Source: Planctomycetaceae bacterium (GTDB lineage: Bacteria; Planctomycetota; Planctomycetia; Planctomycetales; Planctomycetaceae). Taken from it: a stretch of DNA of 61,432 nucleotides. The DNA lies in the NCBI GenBank assembly GCA_015485495.1, contig WFTL01000041.1:1-61432 (forward strand), given 5' to 3'. The notes under the pieces were generated by a model, which had not been told where the DNA came from, did not search any database, and worked only from the letters and a program-made list of their open reading frames with translations. Numbering within the stretch: position 1 is the stretch's first letter; each line of letters opens with the position of its first letter. Shown here piece after piece: positions 26,586 through 34,983 of the stretch. The translations under genes were made by a program, and so were the position numbers.

Positions 26586-28535
26586 ATGACCGCGACGCAG
26601 ACCAGGCCGTGTTCTCTGGAAATCCGGGACGGACTGCGTCGGCAGTATGCCGACATTTTCACGCCGGAAGCCGTGGGTGCTCTGCAGGCCCTGATTCCCT
26701 TCGATGAATCGAGACGGCGCCTGATGACCGAACGGATTCAGCGCCGCCAGGAGCGGGCTCGGCGCCGGCAGCCGATCGAGTTTCTTCCGGCCGACAGCAT
26801 CATTCCGGGCACGAATCTGCGGGTGCAGGATGCCCGCGACGGCCGGTTTGAAGGGGGAGACATCCCCGAGGATCTGCGGCGACAGTGGATTCAGGGAACC
26901 GGTCCGGCCGCGCGGCCGGGAACTCCCGTGGAACGCAGCATCCGCAACGTCGCCTATGCACTGCTGTCCGGGGCGGACGGCTGGATGTTCGACGGGGAGG
27001 ACGCTCTGGGACAGATCGACACCATGTCGCTGGACAACCAGCGCAATCTGAAACTGGCCGTTCACCGTGATCCGCTGTTCCTGCGGGTGGCCGAACAGGT
27101 GGCGGAAGAAATGAATGCATGGGCCCGGGAGTTTTTCGGGCATCCGATCATCAGCGACTGGCGCACGCAGCTCGATTTCACCACCGTCATCTACCGTGCC
27201 CGAGGCCTGCACCTGGATGATCGCCATGTGCAGCGCAGCGACGGACAGGGGTTTTCGGCATCCATCGTCGATGCCGTCCTGTATGTCGTCAGCCAGTACC
27301 GGGCCCTGCAGAAGGCCGGCCGTTCGATCGTGCTGTATCTGCCCAAGATTCAGACGGCGGAGGAGGCGGCGCTGTGGAACGCCATGCTGTCCGCTCTGGA
27401 GAACCACCTCGGACTGGAACCGTCCGCCATCCGCACCTACGTGCTGGTGGAACAGCTCGAAGCGTCTTTCCAGCTCATGGAAATCCGCGCAGCGCTGGGG
27501 CGGCGATTCGTGGGGTTCAACACGGGGCGCTGGGATTACATCAACAGCGTGGCCGACGCCATGGCCTGGGATCCGGACTTCATCAATCCGAACATCGATG
27601 CGATCAGCATGACCTGGGGCTACATGCGGCACTACGAAGACCGCGTGCGGCGGGCCGTCAACACGCCCGATCAGCACGGCCGGTATGCTCTGTGGCAGGG
27701 CGGCATGGAACCCAACATCCCGGTCGGTTCGGCCGCCGGAGTGGAAGCGGGCATGAAAAAGGCGGTGGCCGGAGCCCGGCGGGAACAGGAAGCCGGAGCC
27801 AGCGGAAAATGGGTGGCTCACTGGAAAATGGTTCACATCGTGCGTCCGGTGTGGGAAGCGGTCGGAGAAGCGAATCAGACGGGGCGGCGGTTTCCGCGGC
27901 TGACATACACCGATGCCGACGCGGCGGCCCTCACGGAACTCGAACCGGCTCCGCGTACCGTGACGGGAGCCCGGGACCTGCTGAGCGTCGCGCTGCAGTA
28001 CGGCAACGCATTCGCTCAGGGCTACCAGGCGGCCGCTTTGAAACCGGCGGACCACTTCGGCAACGACGACGTGCTGTATCTGATGGAAGACATGGCCACC
28101 GGCGAAATCCGCCTGGGCATTCTGTGGGAATGGCTGCACAAGGCGGCCGCCTTCACAGAAGACGATGCCCGCACGGGCATCCGAAAAGGAGATGTCTTCA
28201 CCCGGGAACTGTTCGATCGGCTGCTGCGCGAAGAATACGAAAAACTGCTGCAGGCGGACGACCGGGACGTCCATGACGATTCGAAAACGACCACGCTGCC
28301 GATTGCCCGGGAGATCGTGGACACGTTCGTGACAGGACACACACGGCTGCCGTGGTACATCGACCTGCTGAACATCAACCTGAACAACCACGATGTCGAA
28401 GTGGCCCGGCAGCGGATCCGGCAGTACGTCGAAGCGTTCACGACAGACGGCACACGCATCACGAAGAATCTCGATTTCGATGCAGCCCGCATGTCGCCCG
28501 GCGGAACCACGGAGACACTTTCGGCCGTCCCGTGA
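26586..28535 (+). CDS. aceB: malate synthase, A-type, long form
   Basis: A 649-residue enzyme condensing glyoxylate with acetyl-CoA to malate. The TIM barrel has VIYRARGLHLDDRHV (catalytic Arg), YLPKIQTAEEAALWN, YVLVEQLEASFQLMEI (metal Glu), GFNTGRWDYINSV (metal Asp) and the late catalytic Asp in VLYLMEDMATGEIR. These match malate synthase A of E. coli (about 530 residues), but this protein is longer by about 115, mainly at the N-terminus and near the C-terminus. The ATG at 26586 was chosen over 26553 because homology-like sequence starts later. It is the first gene of aceB-aceA; the next starts 69 bases downstream. Confidence 0.88.
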   Translation: MTATQTRPCSLEIRDGLRRQYADIFTPEAVGALQALIPFDESRRRLMTERIQRRQERARRRQPIEFLPADSIIPGTNLRVQDARDGRFEGGDIPEDLRRQWIQGTGPAARPGTPVERSIRNVAYALLSGADGWMFDGEDALGQIDTMSLDNQRNLKLAVHRDPLFLRVAEQVAEEMNAWAREFFGHPIISDWRTQLDFTTVIYRARGLHLDDRHVQRSDGQGFSASIVDAVLYVVSQYRALQKAGRSIVLYLPKIQTAEEAALWNAMLSALENHLGLEPSAIRTYVLVEQLEASFQLMEIRAALGRRFVGFNTGRWDYINSVADAMAWDPDFINPNIDAISMTWGYMRHYEDRVRRAVNTPDQHGRYALWQGGMEPNIPVGSAAGVEAGMKKAVAGARREQEAGASGKWVAHWKMVHIVRPVWEAVGEANQTGRRFPRLTYTDADAAALTELEPAPRTVTGARDLLSVALQYGNAFAQGYQAAALKPADHFGNDDVLYLMEDMATGEIRLGILWEWLHKAAAFTEDDARTGIRKGDVFTRELFDRLLREEYEKLLQADDRDVHDDSKTTTLPIAREIVDTFVTGHTRLPWYIDLLNINLNNHDVEVARQRIRQYVEAFTTDGTRITKNLDFDAARMSPGGTTETLSAVP

Positions 28536-28592
28536 CGGCATTCGTCCTTTCACCGTTTTTTTCAGACAGTCCCTTCATTGTATCCCTTCATC

Positions 28593-28598
28593 AGGAGA
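28593..28598 (+). promoter_or_regulatory. Shine-Dalgarno AGGAGA of aceA
   Basis: A near-consensus ribosome site six bases before the ATG at 28605, which decides that start over the in-frame codon at 28578. Confidence 0.7.
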
Positions 28599-28604
28599 TC
28601 CGTC

Positions 28605-30905
28605 ATGGATTCTTTCGAGCAGCAGGTCATGGAAACGCGCGAGTGGTTGCAGCAGCCGCGGTTCAGCGGGATCACACGGCTGTACACGGCCGAACAGGTC
28701 GTGCAGCAGCGCGGTACGATTGCCGCCGACTATCCGGTGGCCCGGGAAGCGGCTTCCGCGTTTTATGATCGTCTGAGGGAACTGTTCGAGCAGCGGCGGG
28801 GAATCACGACCTTCGGCCCGTATTCTCCCGGCCAGGCCGTGGCCATGAAGCGCATGGGAATCGAAGGCATCTACCTGGGCGGCTGGGCCACGTCGGCGAA
28901 GGGATCTGCCAGCGAAGATCCGGGGCCCGATCTGGCCAGCTATCCGCTCAGCCAGGTCCCCGACGAAGCTGCCGTTCTGGTGCGGGCTCTGCTGACAGCC
29001 GATCGGAATCAGATGTTCCAGCGGTCCCGCATGACCGACGAGGAACGACGAAAGACGCCGGAACACGATTTTCGTCCCTTCATCATCGCCGATGCCGATA
29101 CCGGTCACGGCGGAGACGCCCACGTGCGCAACCTGATTCGCCGTTTCGTGGAAGCCGGAGTTCCGGGGTATCACATCGAAGACCAGCGCCCCGGAACCAA
29201 AAAATGCGGCCACCAGGGCGGCAAAGTGCTGGTGTCCGTCGAGGAACAGATCAAACGGCTCAACGCCGCCCGCTTCCAGCTCGACATCATGGGAGTGGAA
29301 GGCATCATCGTGGCCCGTACCGATGCGGAAGCGGCCACGCTGCTGGACAACAACAGCGATGAACGCGACCAGCCGTTTATTCTGGGCACCACGTCTGTCA
29401 CGATTCCGGCGTACAAAACGGCCTGGCTGACCGTCCTGAAAAAACTCCACGATGCCGGAATCGACGTCAACGGCCACCTGCTGTATGCCCTGTCTTATGA
29501 CGACTATGTGGCCGCCGAGGAATGGCTCACCCGCACCGGGATCACTCAGTTCCTGGAGGACACTGTGGCCACCGGCCGGCGCGACGGCGATGTGGAGACC
29601 ATTCTGGAAACCGTTGTCAGCCGCTTTGCCGATGCGTGGCAGGCGGAAGCTCACCCGCAGACATTCGGCCAGGCGGTGGCCGACCACATGAAGTTCCGCA
29701 TGAACGAAGGCGAAACCTTCGACATGACTCCGGACGAATGGCTCGATTTCGCCCGCACGGCTTCTTTTTCCGCAGCCCGGGCGAAGGCACGGGAACTGGG
29801 GATCTCCATCGTGTGGGACTGTGAACGGGTCCGTACGCCGGAAGGCTTCTACCAGATTCAGGGCGGCATCGATTACGCCATCGCGAAGTCGCTGGCTGTC
29901 GCCCCCTTCGCCGACCTGCTGTGGATGGAAACGAAAACGGCCTGTCTGGACGATGCCCGGCGGTTCGCGGAAGCCATTCACGCGGTGTATCCGGATCAGA
30001 TGCTCGCCTACAATCTGTCACCGTCGTTCAGCTGGGACACCACCGGAATGACGGATGAACAGATGCGGGCCTTTCCCGAGGAGCTGGGACGTCTGGGGTT
30101 CGTGTTCAACTTCATCACCTACGGCGGACACCAGATCGACGGCCTGGCGGCTGAGGAGTTCTCGCAGTCGCTGCGACAGGACGGCATGCTGGCTCTGGCG
30201 CGGCTGCAGCGCAAATTCCGGCTGCTCGAATCCCCCTTCCGGACGCCCCAGACACTGGTCGGCGGACCCCGACTGGATGCGGCCCTGGCGGCGTCTTCCG
30301 GACGGACGGCCACCACTCGGGCCATGGGCAAAGGGTCGACTCAGTTCCAGCATCTCATCCAGACTGAAGTCCCGCCCGGACTGCTGCAGAAATGGGTGGA
30401 TGCCTGGCGGGAACATTACGGGTACCAGGGCACCATTCGAGTGGAACTGCGGCCGCATCGGGCCGGGGCCGATCTGCTGGAACTGCGTCTGCTGAACGAA
30501 ACCGGCCGCAGACTGGCCAATATCATCTTCGCCACGATTCAGGACCGGCGCGGTCAGGCCATTCTGTCCGTCCGCGATCAGAACACCTTCGACGCATCGC
30601 TGCGCAAGCGCCGTCTGATGACTCTGATGCACCTGTTCCTGATTCACCGTTATCAGTCGACGTCCGTGCATTATCTGAGTCCCACGGAAGACAATCAGAA
30701 CCAGACGGCCCGCATGGCGGAACTGGGCATCTACAGCCGCGTGGCCAGCGAAGTGGGCGACATCATCGTGGCCGATGTGGATGCCGACGGAGTGGCCGCA
30801 CTGCTGCAGGAGGACGGCCGCGGCGTTCAGGCACTGATTCGCAAACAGAAACCACGCGTGCGCGCGGTCGCTCAGCCGGCCGCATGTTCTCCGTCGGCGT
30901 CCTGA
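28605..30905 (+). CDS. aceA: isocitrate lyase, long (AceA2-like) form
   Basis: A 766-residue enzyme splitting isocitrate into succinate and glyoxylate. The signature [12 protein letters not shown] holds catalytic Cys201, and substrate/metal motifs include [30 protein letters not shown] and the late [11 protein letters not shown]. It belongs to the long class (about 760 residues, as in mycobacterial AceA2) rather than the 430-residue E. coli type. The extra C-terminal domain covers about residues 560-766. With aceB it completes the glyoxylate shunt, allowing growth on acetate, fatty acids or alkanes. Strong hairpins follow the gene. Confidence 0.92.
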   Translation: MDSFEQQVMETREWLQQPRFSGITRLYTAEQVVQQRGTIAADYPVAREAASAFYDRLRELFEQRRGITTFGPYSPGQAVAMKRMGIEGIYLGGWATSAKGSASEDPGPDLASYPLSQVPDEAAVLVRALLTADRNQMFQRSRMTDEERRKTPEHDFRPFIIADADTGHGGDAHVRNLIRRFVEAGVPGYHIEDQRPGTKKCGHQGGKVLVSVEEQIKRLNAARFQLDIMGVEGIIVARTDAEAATLLDNNSDERDQPFILGTTSVTIPAYKTAWLTVLKKLHDAGIDVNGHLLYALSYDDYVAAEEWLTRTGITQFLEDTVATGRRDGDVETILETVVSRFADAWQAEAHPQTFGQAVADHMKFRMNEGETFDMTPDEWLDFARTASFSAARAKARELGISIVWDCERVRTPEGFYQIQGGIDYAIAKSLAVAPFADLLWMETKTACLDDARRFAEAIHAVYPDQMLAYNLSPSFSWDTTGMTDEQMRAFPEELGRLGFVFNFITYGGHQIDGLAAEEFSQSLRQDGMLALARLQRKFRLLESPFRTPQTLVGGPRLDAALAASSGRTATTRAMGKGSTQFQHLIQTEVPPGLLQKWVDAWREHYGYQGTIRVELRPHRAGADLLELRLLNETGRRLANIIFATIQDRRGQAILSVRDQNTFDASLRKRRLMTLMHLFLIHRYQSTSVHYLSPTEDNQNQTARMAELGIYSRVASEVGDIIVADVDADGVAALLQEDGRGVQALIRKQKPRVRAVAQPAACSPSAS

Positions 30906-30925
30906 CAGAACCCCGGCGAAAAACA

Positions 30926-30951
30926 ACAGCGGAAGCTGCCGGTTCCGCTGT
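30926..30951 (+). terminator. first hairpin after aceA
   Basis: Perfect 9-base arms ACAGCGGAA (30926-30934) and TTCCGCTGT (30943-30951) with an 8-base loop, 21 bases after the stop codon. No T-run, but stem quality and position fit the end of the aceBA transcript. Confidence 0.55.
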
Positions 30952-30958
30952 CGAACGC

Positions 30959-30993
30959 GGCACGCGGGCATTCCGAACGGGATGCCCCGTGCC
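30959..30993 (+). terminator. second, longer hairpin after aceA
   Basis: GGCACG-C-GGGCAT (30959-30971) pairs with ATGCCC-CGTGCC (30982-30993), 12 pairs interrupted by one bulged C, only seven bases after the first hairpin. Confidence 0.5.
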
Positions 30994-31237
30994 GCGCGGT
31001 CGCTGCGCTCGCGCATGTGCCAGCGCACCCTGGTGGCCCATTGATAACATCGGGGCATTTCCAGCCCGTACCACGAGCCACCTGTCTGTGCCAATGCCTC
31101 ACATGGTCCGGACAAAACGGACACGGCCAAAGTGAGGACCGGTGTCTGTGTATGTCTGGTTCTGTCAGAGACCGTCTGCCCGGATTCTCCGGTGCCCGCC
31201 CTGGCGGCAGACCTGCGGCATCTGCAGGCATTATGAG

Positions 31238-31257
31238 GGGCCGTTGCGCGACGGCCC
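31238..31257. repeat. isolated intergenic hairpin
   Basis: Perfect 7-base arms GGGCCGT and ACGGCCC around TGCGCG. Function unknown; it lies 150 bases before the next gene. Confidence 0.5.
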
Positions 31258-31408
31258 GATGTCACTCAACCGACGTAACTCACAGCCGTGAAGGACATTG
31301 TGGCCACCGGTCAGGCTCCGCAGCTCAGGTCGCCTCCGCTTCGGCATGGGGATTGATTGATCGACAGACGTTGTTCACGCGCCCGTTGACTGAATCTGCG
31401 GAAACATC

Positions 31409-32308
31409 ATGCTGCGACCTGGGTTTCTGTCTGTCGTGTCTGTTCTGACGTTCATCGGATTTCCTGGTGGCACCACCTCCCTGCTGCGGGCGGAAGACGC
31501 ACCAGAAACCATCTGTACGACCACGTACCGGGGATCCTGGCGGATCCTTACATCCGCCAACTTCCGCATCTCCACCCGCAGCTCCAAAGTGCCGCTCGAC
31601 CGCCTGCCGGCTGTGTGCGAGTCACTGCGGACAGCGCTGCAGGCAGTCTGGCTGGGAACGGACCACGCCGACACATGGCGTCCGCGATGCGATGTCGTCG
31701 TCCATCGCACGCTGACCGAATACACCCGGGTGCTGGGAATCGGCGCCGGGAATTCCGTCGGCTGTGCGACGATTCGGATGGATGATGGACGCGTGGTCGG
31801 ACGGCGGATCGATCTGCGTCTGGACGGAGACAGCGGAATGGCCGATGCCCTGCCGCACGAACTGGCACACGTTGTTCTGGCGGATCGCTTTCGCCATCGC
31901 CGCATCCCGCCGTGGGCGGATGAGGGAATCGGCGTTCTGGCAGAATCATCCGCCATGCAGAACACTCGAGCCGAAGCGCTGCGGCGCTCCTGTCAAAGAG
32001 GGCACGTGTTTCGCACCAGGGACCTCCTGACGCTCAGCCGCTTCCCCATGCCGAACTACCGTGATGCGTTTTACGGACAAAGTGCACACCTGATCCGGTT
32101 TCTGATGGAGCGCAGCCGATCACCTTCCCAGGTCCTCGATTTCATCGACGATGCCATGACGCACGGATACGAAACGGCTCTGCAGAAACACTATGACATC
32201 GACGGACCGGATGCACTGGACCGCATTTCCTGGACACCGGACAGTCTGTCCGGCGGGCTGAACAGTGTGACGGCCGGCATCGACCTCACATCGTTCAGCG
32301 TTCGATAA
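31409..32308 (+). CDS. exported zinc-metallopeptidase-like protein (peptidase MA-like)
   Basis: A 299-residue protein with a signal peptide (MLRPGFLSVVSVLTFIGFPG) and, after a beta-rich segment (WRILTSANFRI), a gluzincin-type site. HELAH (150-154) supplies two zinc ligands and the catalytic Glu; 15 residues later WADEG (169-173) supplies the expected third, acidic ligand. The rest is helical (QSAHLIRFLMERSRSPSQVL). This layout is that of peptidase-MA-like/DUF1570-type proteins common in planctomycetes. It probably acts in the periplasm; the substrate is unknown. It is monocistronic and followed by a good bidirectional terminator. Confidence 0.75.
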   Translation: MLRPGFLSVVSVLTFIGFPGGTTSLLRAEDAPETICTTTYRGSWRILTSANFRISTRSSKVPLDRLPAVCESLRTALQAVWLGTDHADTWRPRCDVVVHRTLTEYTRVLGIGAGNSVGCATIRMDDGRVVGRRIDLRLDGDSGMADALPHELAHVVLADRFRHRRIPPWADEGIGVLAESSAMQNTRAEALRRSCQRGHVFRTRDLLTLSRFPMPNYRDAFYGQSAHLIRFLMERSRSPSQVLDFIDDAMTHGYETALQKHYDIDGPDALDRISWTPDSLSGGLNSVTAGIDLTSFSVR

Positions 32309-32350
32309 CCCGGCAGGTTCCGGCACCATCGACTGTCCGCGGCGCAACAG

Positions 32351-32390
32351 AAAAGCGCGGTGAATCGATTCCCGTCCACCGCGCTGCTTT
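32351..32390. terminator. bidirectional intrinsic terminator
   Basis: AAAAGCGCGGTG...CACCGCGCTGCTTT: perfect 9-base arms (32354-32362 and 32377-32385), flanked by A4 on the left and GCTTT on the right. It serves the rightward metallopeptidase-like gene and the leftward repeat-protein gene. Confidence 0.75.
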
Positions 32391-32430
32391 GAAACGTACT
32401 CTGTTGTGCTGAATCCTTCCTCTTTCCTTG

Positions 32431-32916
32431 TCAGCGGACTCCCGGATGCAGCCGGCGACGAACGGTCGCCCCCGTGCGGGATGCGGTTCCCGGAGCATTT
32501 CGTCCGGCTGGCTGCGGCCTGACGCGCACAGCGGGCGGGGCGGCAGCCGGTCCAGGAGAGGCCTCCTGCTGTGGGGCACTGCCTGGCTCGAATGAAAAGC
32601 TCCGGCGCGTCTGGTCACTGGACACGGGTGGATTCACCTCGGCCGACCGGCAACCGGTGGAAACGGACGGAAAAGAATCGGCAGCAGCGTCCGGTGAGGA
32701 GGGCGCAAATGAGAAGCTGCGGTATGTCTGCGGAATCGGTGCCACTGTGCGATTCATCGAAAAGCTGCGGCGGACCGCAGAGGGAATCGATCTTCGCGTG
32801 CCGATTCCGGGTCGAAGCCGTCGCTGAACGGTGGACTGAGCGAAACTGTCACTGACGCACAGCCCGGCCAGAGCCACAGCGGCGATCAGGGTCGCGAATT
32901 TCATGTGTCTGTTCAT
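32431..32916 (-). CDS. small exported basic protein with RSFSF and RRLxPG repeats
   Basis: A 161-residue protein of no recognised family. The ATG at 32916 has a strong GGGGAGAG ribosome site five bases upstream. A clear signal peptide (HMKFATLIAAVALAGLCVSDSFA) precedes a mature chain rich in Arg, Ser, Pro and Ala and probably disordered. Three copies of an aromatic motif occur: RRSFSM, YRSFSFAP and RRSFSFEPG. Related blocks flank the chain, TVQRRLRPGI just after the signal and TVRRRLHPGV at the very end. Exported, positively charged and repetitive, it could be a surface or polymer-binding protein. Confidence 0.6.
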   Translation of the reverse strand: MNRHMKFATLIAAVALAGLCVSDSFAQSTVQRRLRPGIGTRRSIPSAVRRSFSMNRTVAPIPQTYRSFSFAPSSPDAAADSFPSVSTGCRSAEVNPPVSSDQTRRSFSFEPGSAPQQEASPGPAAAPPAVRVRPQPAGRNAPGTASRTGATVRRRLHPGVR

Positions 32917-32921
32917 GGCTG

Positions 32922-32929
32922 CTCTCCCC
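32922..32929 (-). promoter_or_regulatory. strong Shine-Dalgarno (GGGGAGAG) of the repeat-protein gene
   Basis: Lies five bases upstream of the ATG at 32916 on the leftward strand and decides the start between 32931, 32916 and 32904. Confidence 0.65.
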
Positions 32930-33532
32930 ATTACAACGGAACGTAACAGGCGACGATCCGGTCCGAATCGCCATCTGGAAAAGGCATCGGTGCCTGTCGG
33001 ATTACCTGAATTATCCGCAAGTCGCGCGCCAAATCACACGGTTTTCCGGCCTCCCAATCGGCCCTGGCAACACGCTTCCGAAAATCGAACGCATCACCTG
33101 ACGGTGACAGAACTTACAGAAAGCGACTGGCTCCGCACCACCAGCGAAGCATGGCTGTTTCAGCGTGAACAGCCGCAATGGCTGTGCAGATTTTTGCCGA
33201 TGAGGCGGCTTCTCCGGGTCACCAGACGATGGAATGTCGTAACGCTGTCGAAGGACAAGGACGGCTGTTGAACAGACGCAGACTTTTACAGAGTCAGCCC
33301 GCCATCGATGCTGCCCCGTATCGGCAGTTCCCTGGTCAGCTCCAGAAGACCGCCCCGGGTGAAGACGGTCCCTGGCAGAATCCCGGTCTCCACCAGTGCT
33401 TCCAGAGACGGGGCATCGGTCTTCATGGCGGAAACCTTTCGGGGACATGTGGGTGATTCATTGGCAGAATCGGGCCAGGTGGTTCGGGGCAGACAGGGTG
33501 CCCTGCGGCCCGACAGGTGTTATCATATCCGT
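32930..33532. other. 600-base gap upstream of the DUF1501 gene
   Basis: Apart from the methyltransferase-like fragment (33286-33426) I see no gene. The left 100 bases must hold the promoter of the small repeat-protein gene. A TATCAT box lies eight bases before the DUF1501 ATG and could be part of a promoter for a leaderless or short-leader transcript. Confidence 0.35.
33286..33426 (-). pseudogene. 46-residue fragment resembling the N-terminus of a SAM methyltransferase
   Basis: An ATG at 33426 opens a short frame ending in TAA at 33286. It contains [20 protein letters not shown] then TRELPI. Spacing and residues resemble the N-terminal lead-in of arsenite/UbiE-like methyltransferases, where LVESGxLGxxxxHPGGLExTRELA precedes the SAM-binding motif; that motif is missing here. 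An AAAGG-like site precedes the ATG. I read it as a decayed or truncated gene. A genuine small protein is possible. Confidence 0.4.
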
Positions 33533-34981
33533 ATGGATACGCCTGAACACACACACCGGCTTGCAGAAACACGTCGACACTTTTTCACTCACAGCAGTCC
33601 AGGACTGGGACTGGCGGCTCTGGGCACGCTGCTGGCCGCCGACACCGGGGCGGCCGCCACAGAAGTTCCCTCTGCCCTGCGGCATTTCGCTCCCCGGGCC
33701 CGCCGGGCGATCTGGCTGTTCATGGCCGGAGCCCCCTGTCAGATGGATCTGCTGGATCACAAACCGGTCATGCAGGAATGGTTCGATCGCGATCTGCCCG
33801 AATCGGTGCGCATGGGGCAGCGTCTGACGACCATGACGTCCGGCCAGAAACGGTTTCCCATCGCTCCGTCGAAATACGCGTTTCGCCGGTACGGACAGGC
33901 CGGTACGGAATTCAGCGAACTGCTTCCGTACACGGCGCGGCTGGCCGACGACATCTGCGTGATTCGGTCGATGTACACCGAAGCGATCAATCACGATCCG
34001 GCCATCACCTACATCTGCACGGGGCATCAGCTTCCCGGCCGGCCCAGTCTGGGTGCCTGGCTCAGCTATGGCCTGGGCAGCGACAACCGGAATGTCCCCA
34101 CATTCGTCGTGATGACTCCCACCTGGACGGGCCGCAGGTCGGCGCAGGCGCTGTACAACCGTCTGTGGGGATCGGGCTTTCTTCCCAGCCGGCATTCCGG
34201 AGTGGCGCTGCGGCGCCAGGGGGATCCCGTTCTGTTCCTGTCGAATCCTCCAGGCGTCAGCCAGGCAGCCCGGCGGCGCATGCTGGACCGTCTGGAAGAA
34301 ATGAATCAGCGGACTCTGGCAGCCGTGGGCGACCCGGAAACTCAGGCGCGCATCGATCAGTATGAAATGGCGTTCCGCATGCAGACATCGATGCCCGAAC
34401 TGACATCCATCGATCAGGAACCGAAACACGTTCTGGATCTGTACGGACCGGAAGCGACGACGCCGGGCACATTTGCCTACAGTTGTCTGCTGGCCCGGCG
34501 CATGCTGGAACGCGATATCCGCTTCGTCCAGATTTTCCATCGAGGCTGGGATCAGCACGGAAACGTGGCCGGCGACCTGCCCAGACAGTGCCATGATGTG
34601 GACCAGCCCTGTTATGCTCTGGTCCGTGATCTGAAGACGCGTGGACTGCTGGATGATACGCTGGTGATCTGGGGCGGAGAGTTCGGACGCACGGTTTACT
34701 GCCAGGGCGGTCTGACACGCGACAACTACGGCCGCGACCATCATCCACGCTGCTTCAGCATCTGGATGGCCGGTGGCGGAATCCGTCCAGGGATGACGTA
34801 CGGAAAAACGGACGACTTCAGCTACAACATCGTGGAAAACCCGGTTCACATCCACGATCTGAACGCCACGATTCTGCATCAGCTTGGCATCGACCACGAA
34901 CGGCTGACGTACCGGTTTCAGGGCCGCGATTTTCGTCTCACCGACGTGCACGGCGAAATCGTCCACGACATCCTCGCCTGA
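33533..34981 (+). CDS. DUF1501 protein, Tat-exported, alkaline-phosphatase-fold-like
   Basis: A 482-residue member of the large planctomycete DUF1501 family. A twin-arginine-like leader ([20 protein letters not shown]) precedes [20 protein letters not shown], the usual family opening. [28 protein letters not shown] and [20 protein letters not shown] follow, with Asp/His residues placed like the metal ligands of the alkaline phosphatase superfamily. Its function is unproven. These genes are normally paired with a DUF1553/DUF1549 cytochrome-type gene, which is absent here; upstream is only the methyltransferase remnant. Confidence 0.85.
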   Translation: MDTPEHTHRLAETRRHFFTHSSPGLGLAALGTLLAADTGAAATEVPSALRHFAPRARRAIWLFMAGAPCQMDLLDHKPVMQEWFDRDLPESVRMGQRLTTMTSGQKRFPIAPSKYAFRRYGQAGTEFSELLPYTARLADDICVIRSMYTEAINHDPAITYICTGHQLPGRPSLGAWLSYGLGSDNRNVPTFVVMTPTWTGRRSAQALYNRLWGSGFLPSRHSGVALRRQGDPVLFLSNPPGVSQAARRRMLDRLEEMNQRTLAAVGDPETQARIDQYEMAFRMQTSMPELTSIDQEPKHVLDLYGPEATTPGTFAYSCLLARRMLERDIRFVQIFHRGWDQHGNVAGDLPRQCHDVDQPCYALVRDLKTRGLLDDTLVIWGGEFGRTVYCQGGLTRDNYGRDHHPRCFSIWMAGGGIRPGMTYGKTDDFSYNIVENPVHIHDLNATILHQLGIDHERLTYRFQGRDFRLTDVHGEIVHDILA

Positions 34982-34983
34982 CA

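Larger units (their letters stand above)
30906..31408. other. 503-base gap with three hairpins downstream of aceBA
   Basis: I see no gene here. It contains hairpins at 30926-30951, 30959-30993 and 31238-31257. The last 150 bases probably carry the promoter of the metallopeptidase-like gene. Confidence 0.4.

Noticed and set aside
26565-28553. 662-codon open frame antisense to aceB
   Set aside because: A shadow caused by high GC and codon bias; no domain, and aceB on the other strand has every catalytic motif.
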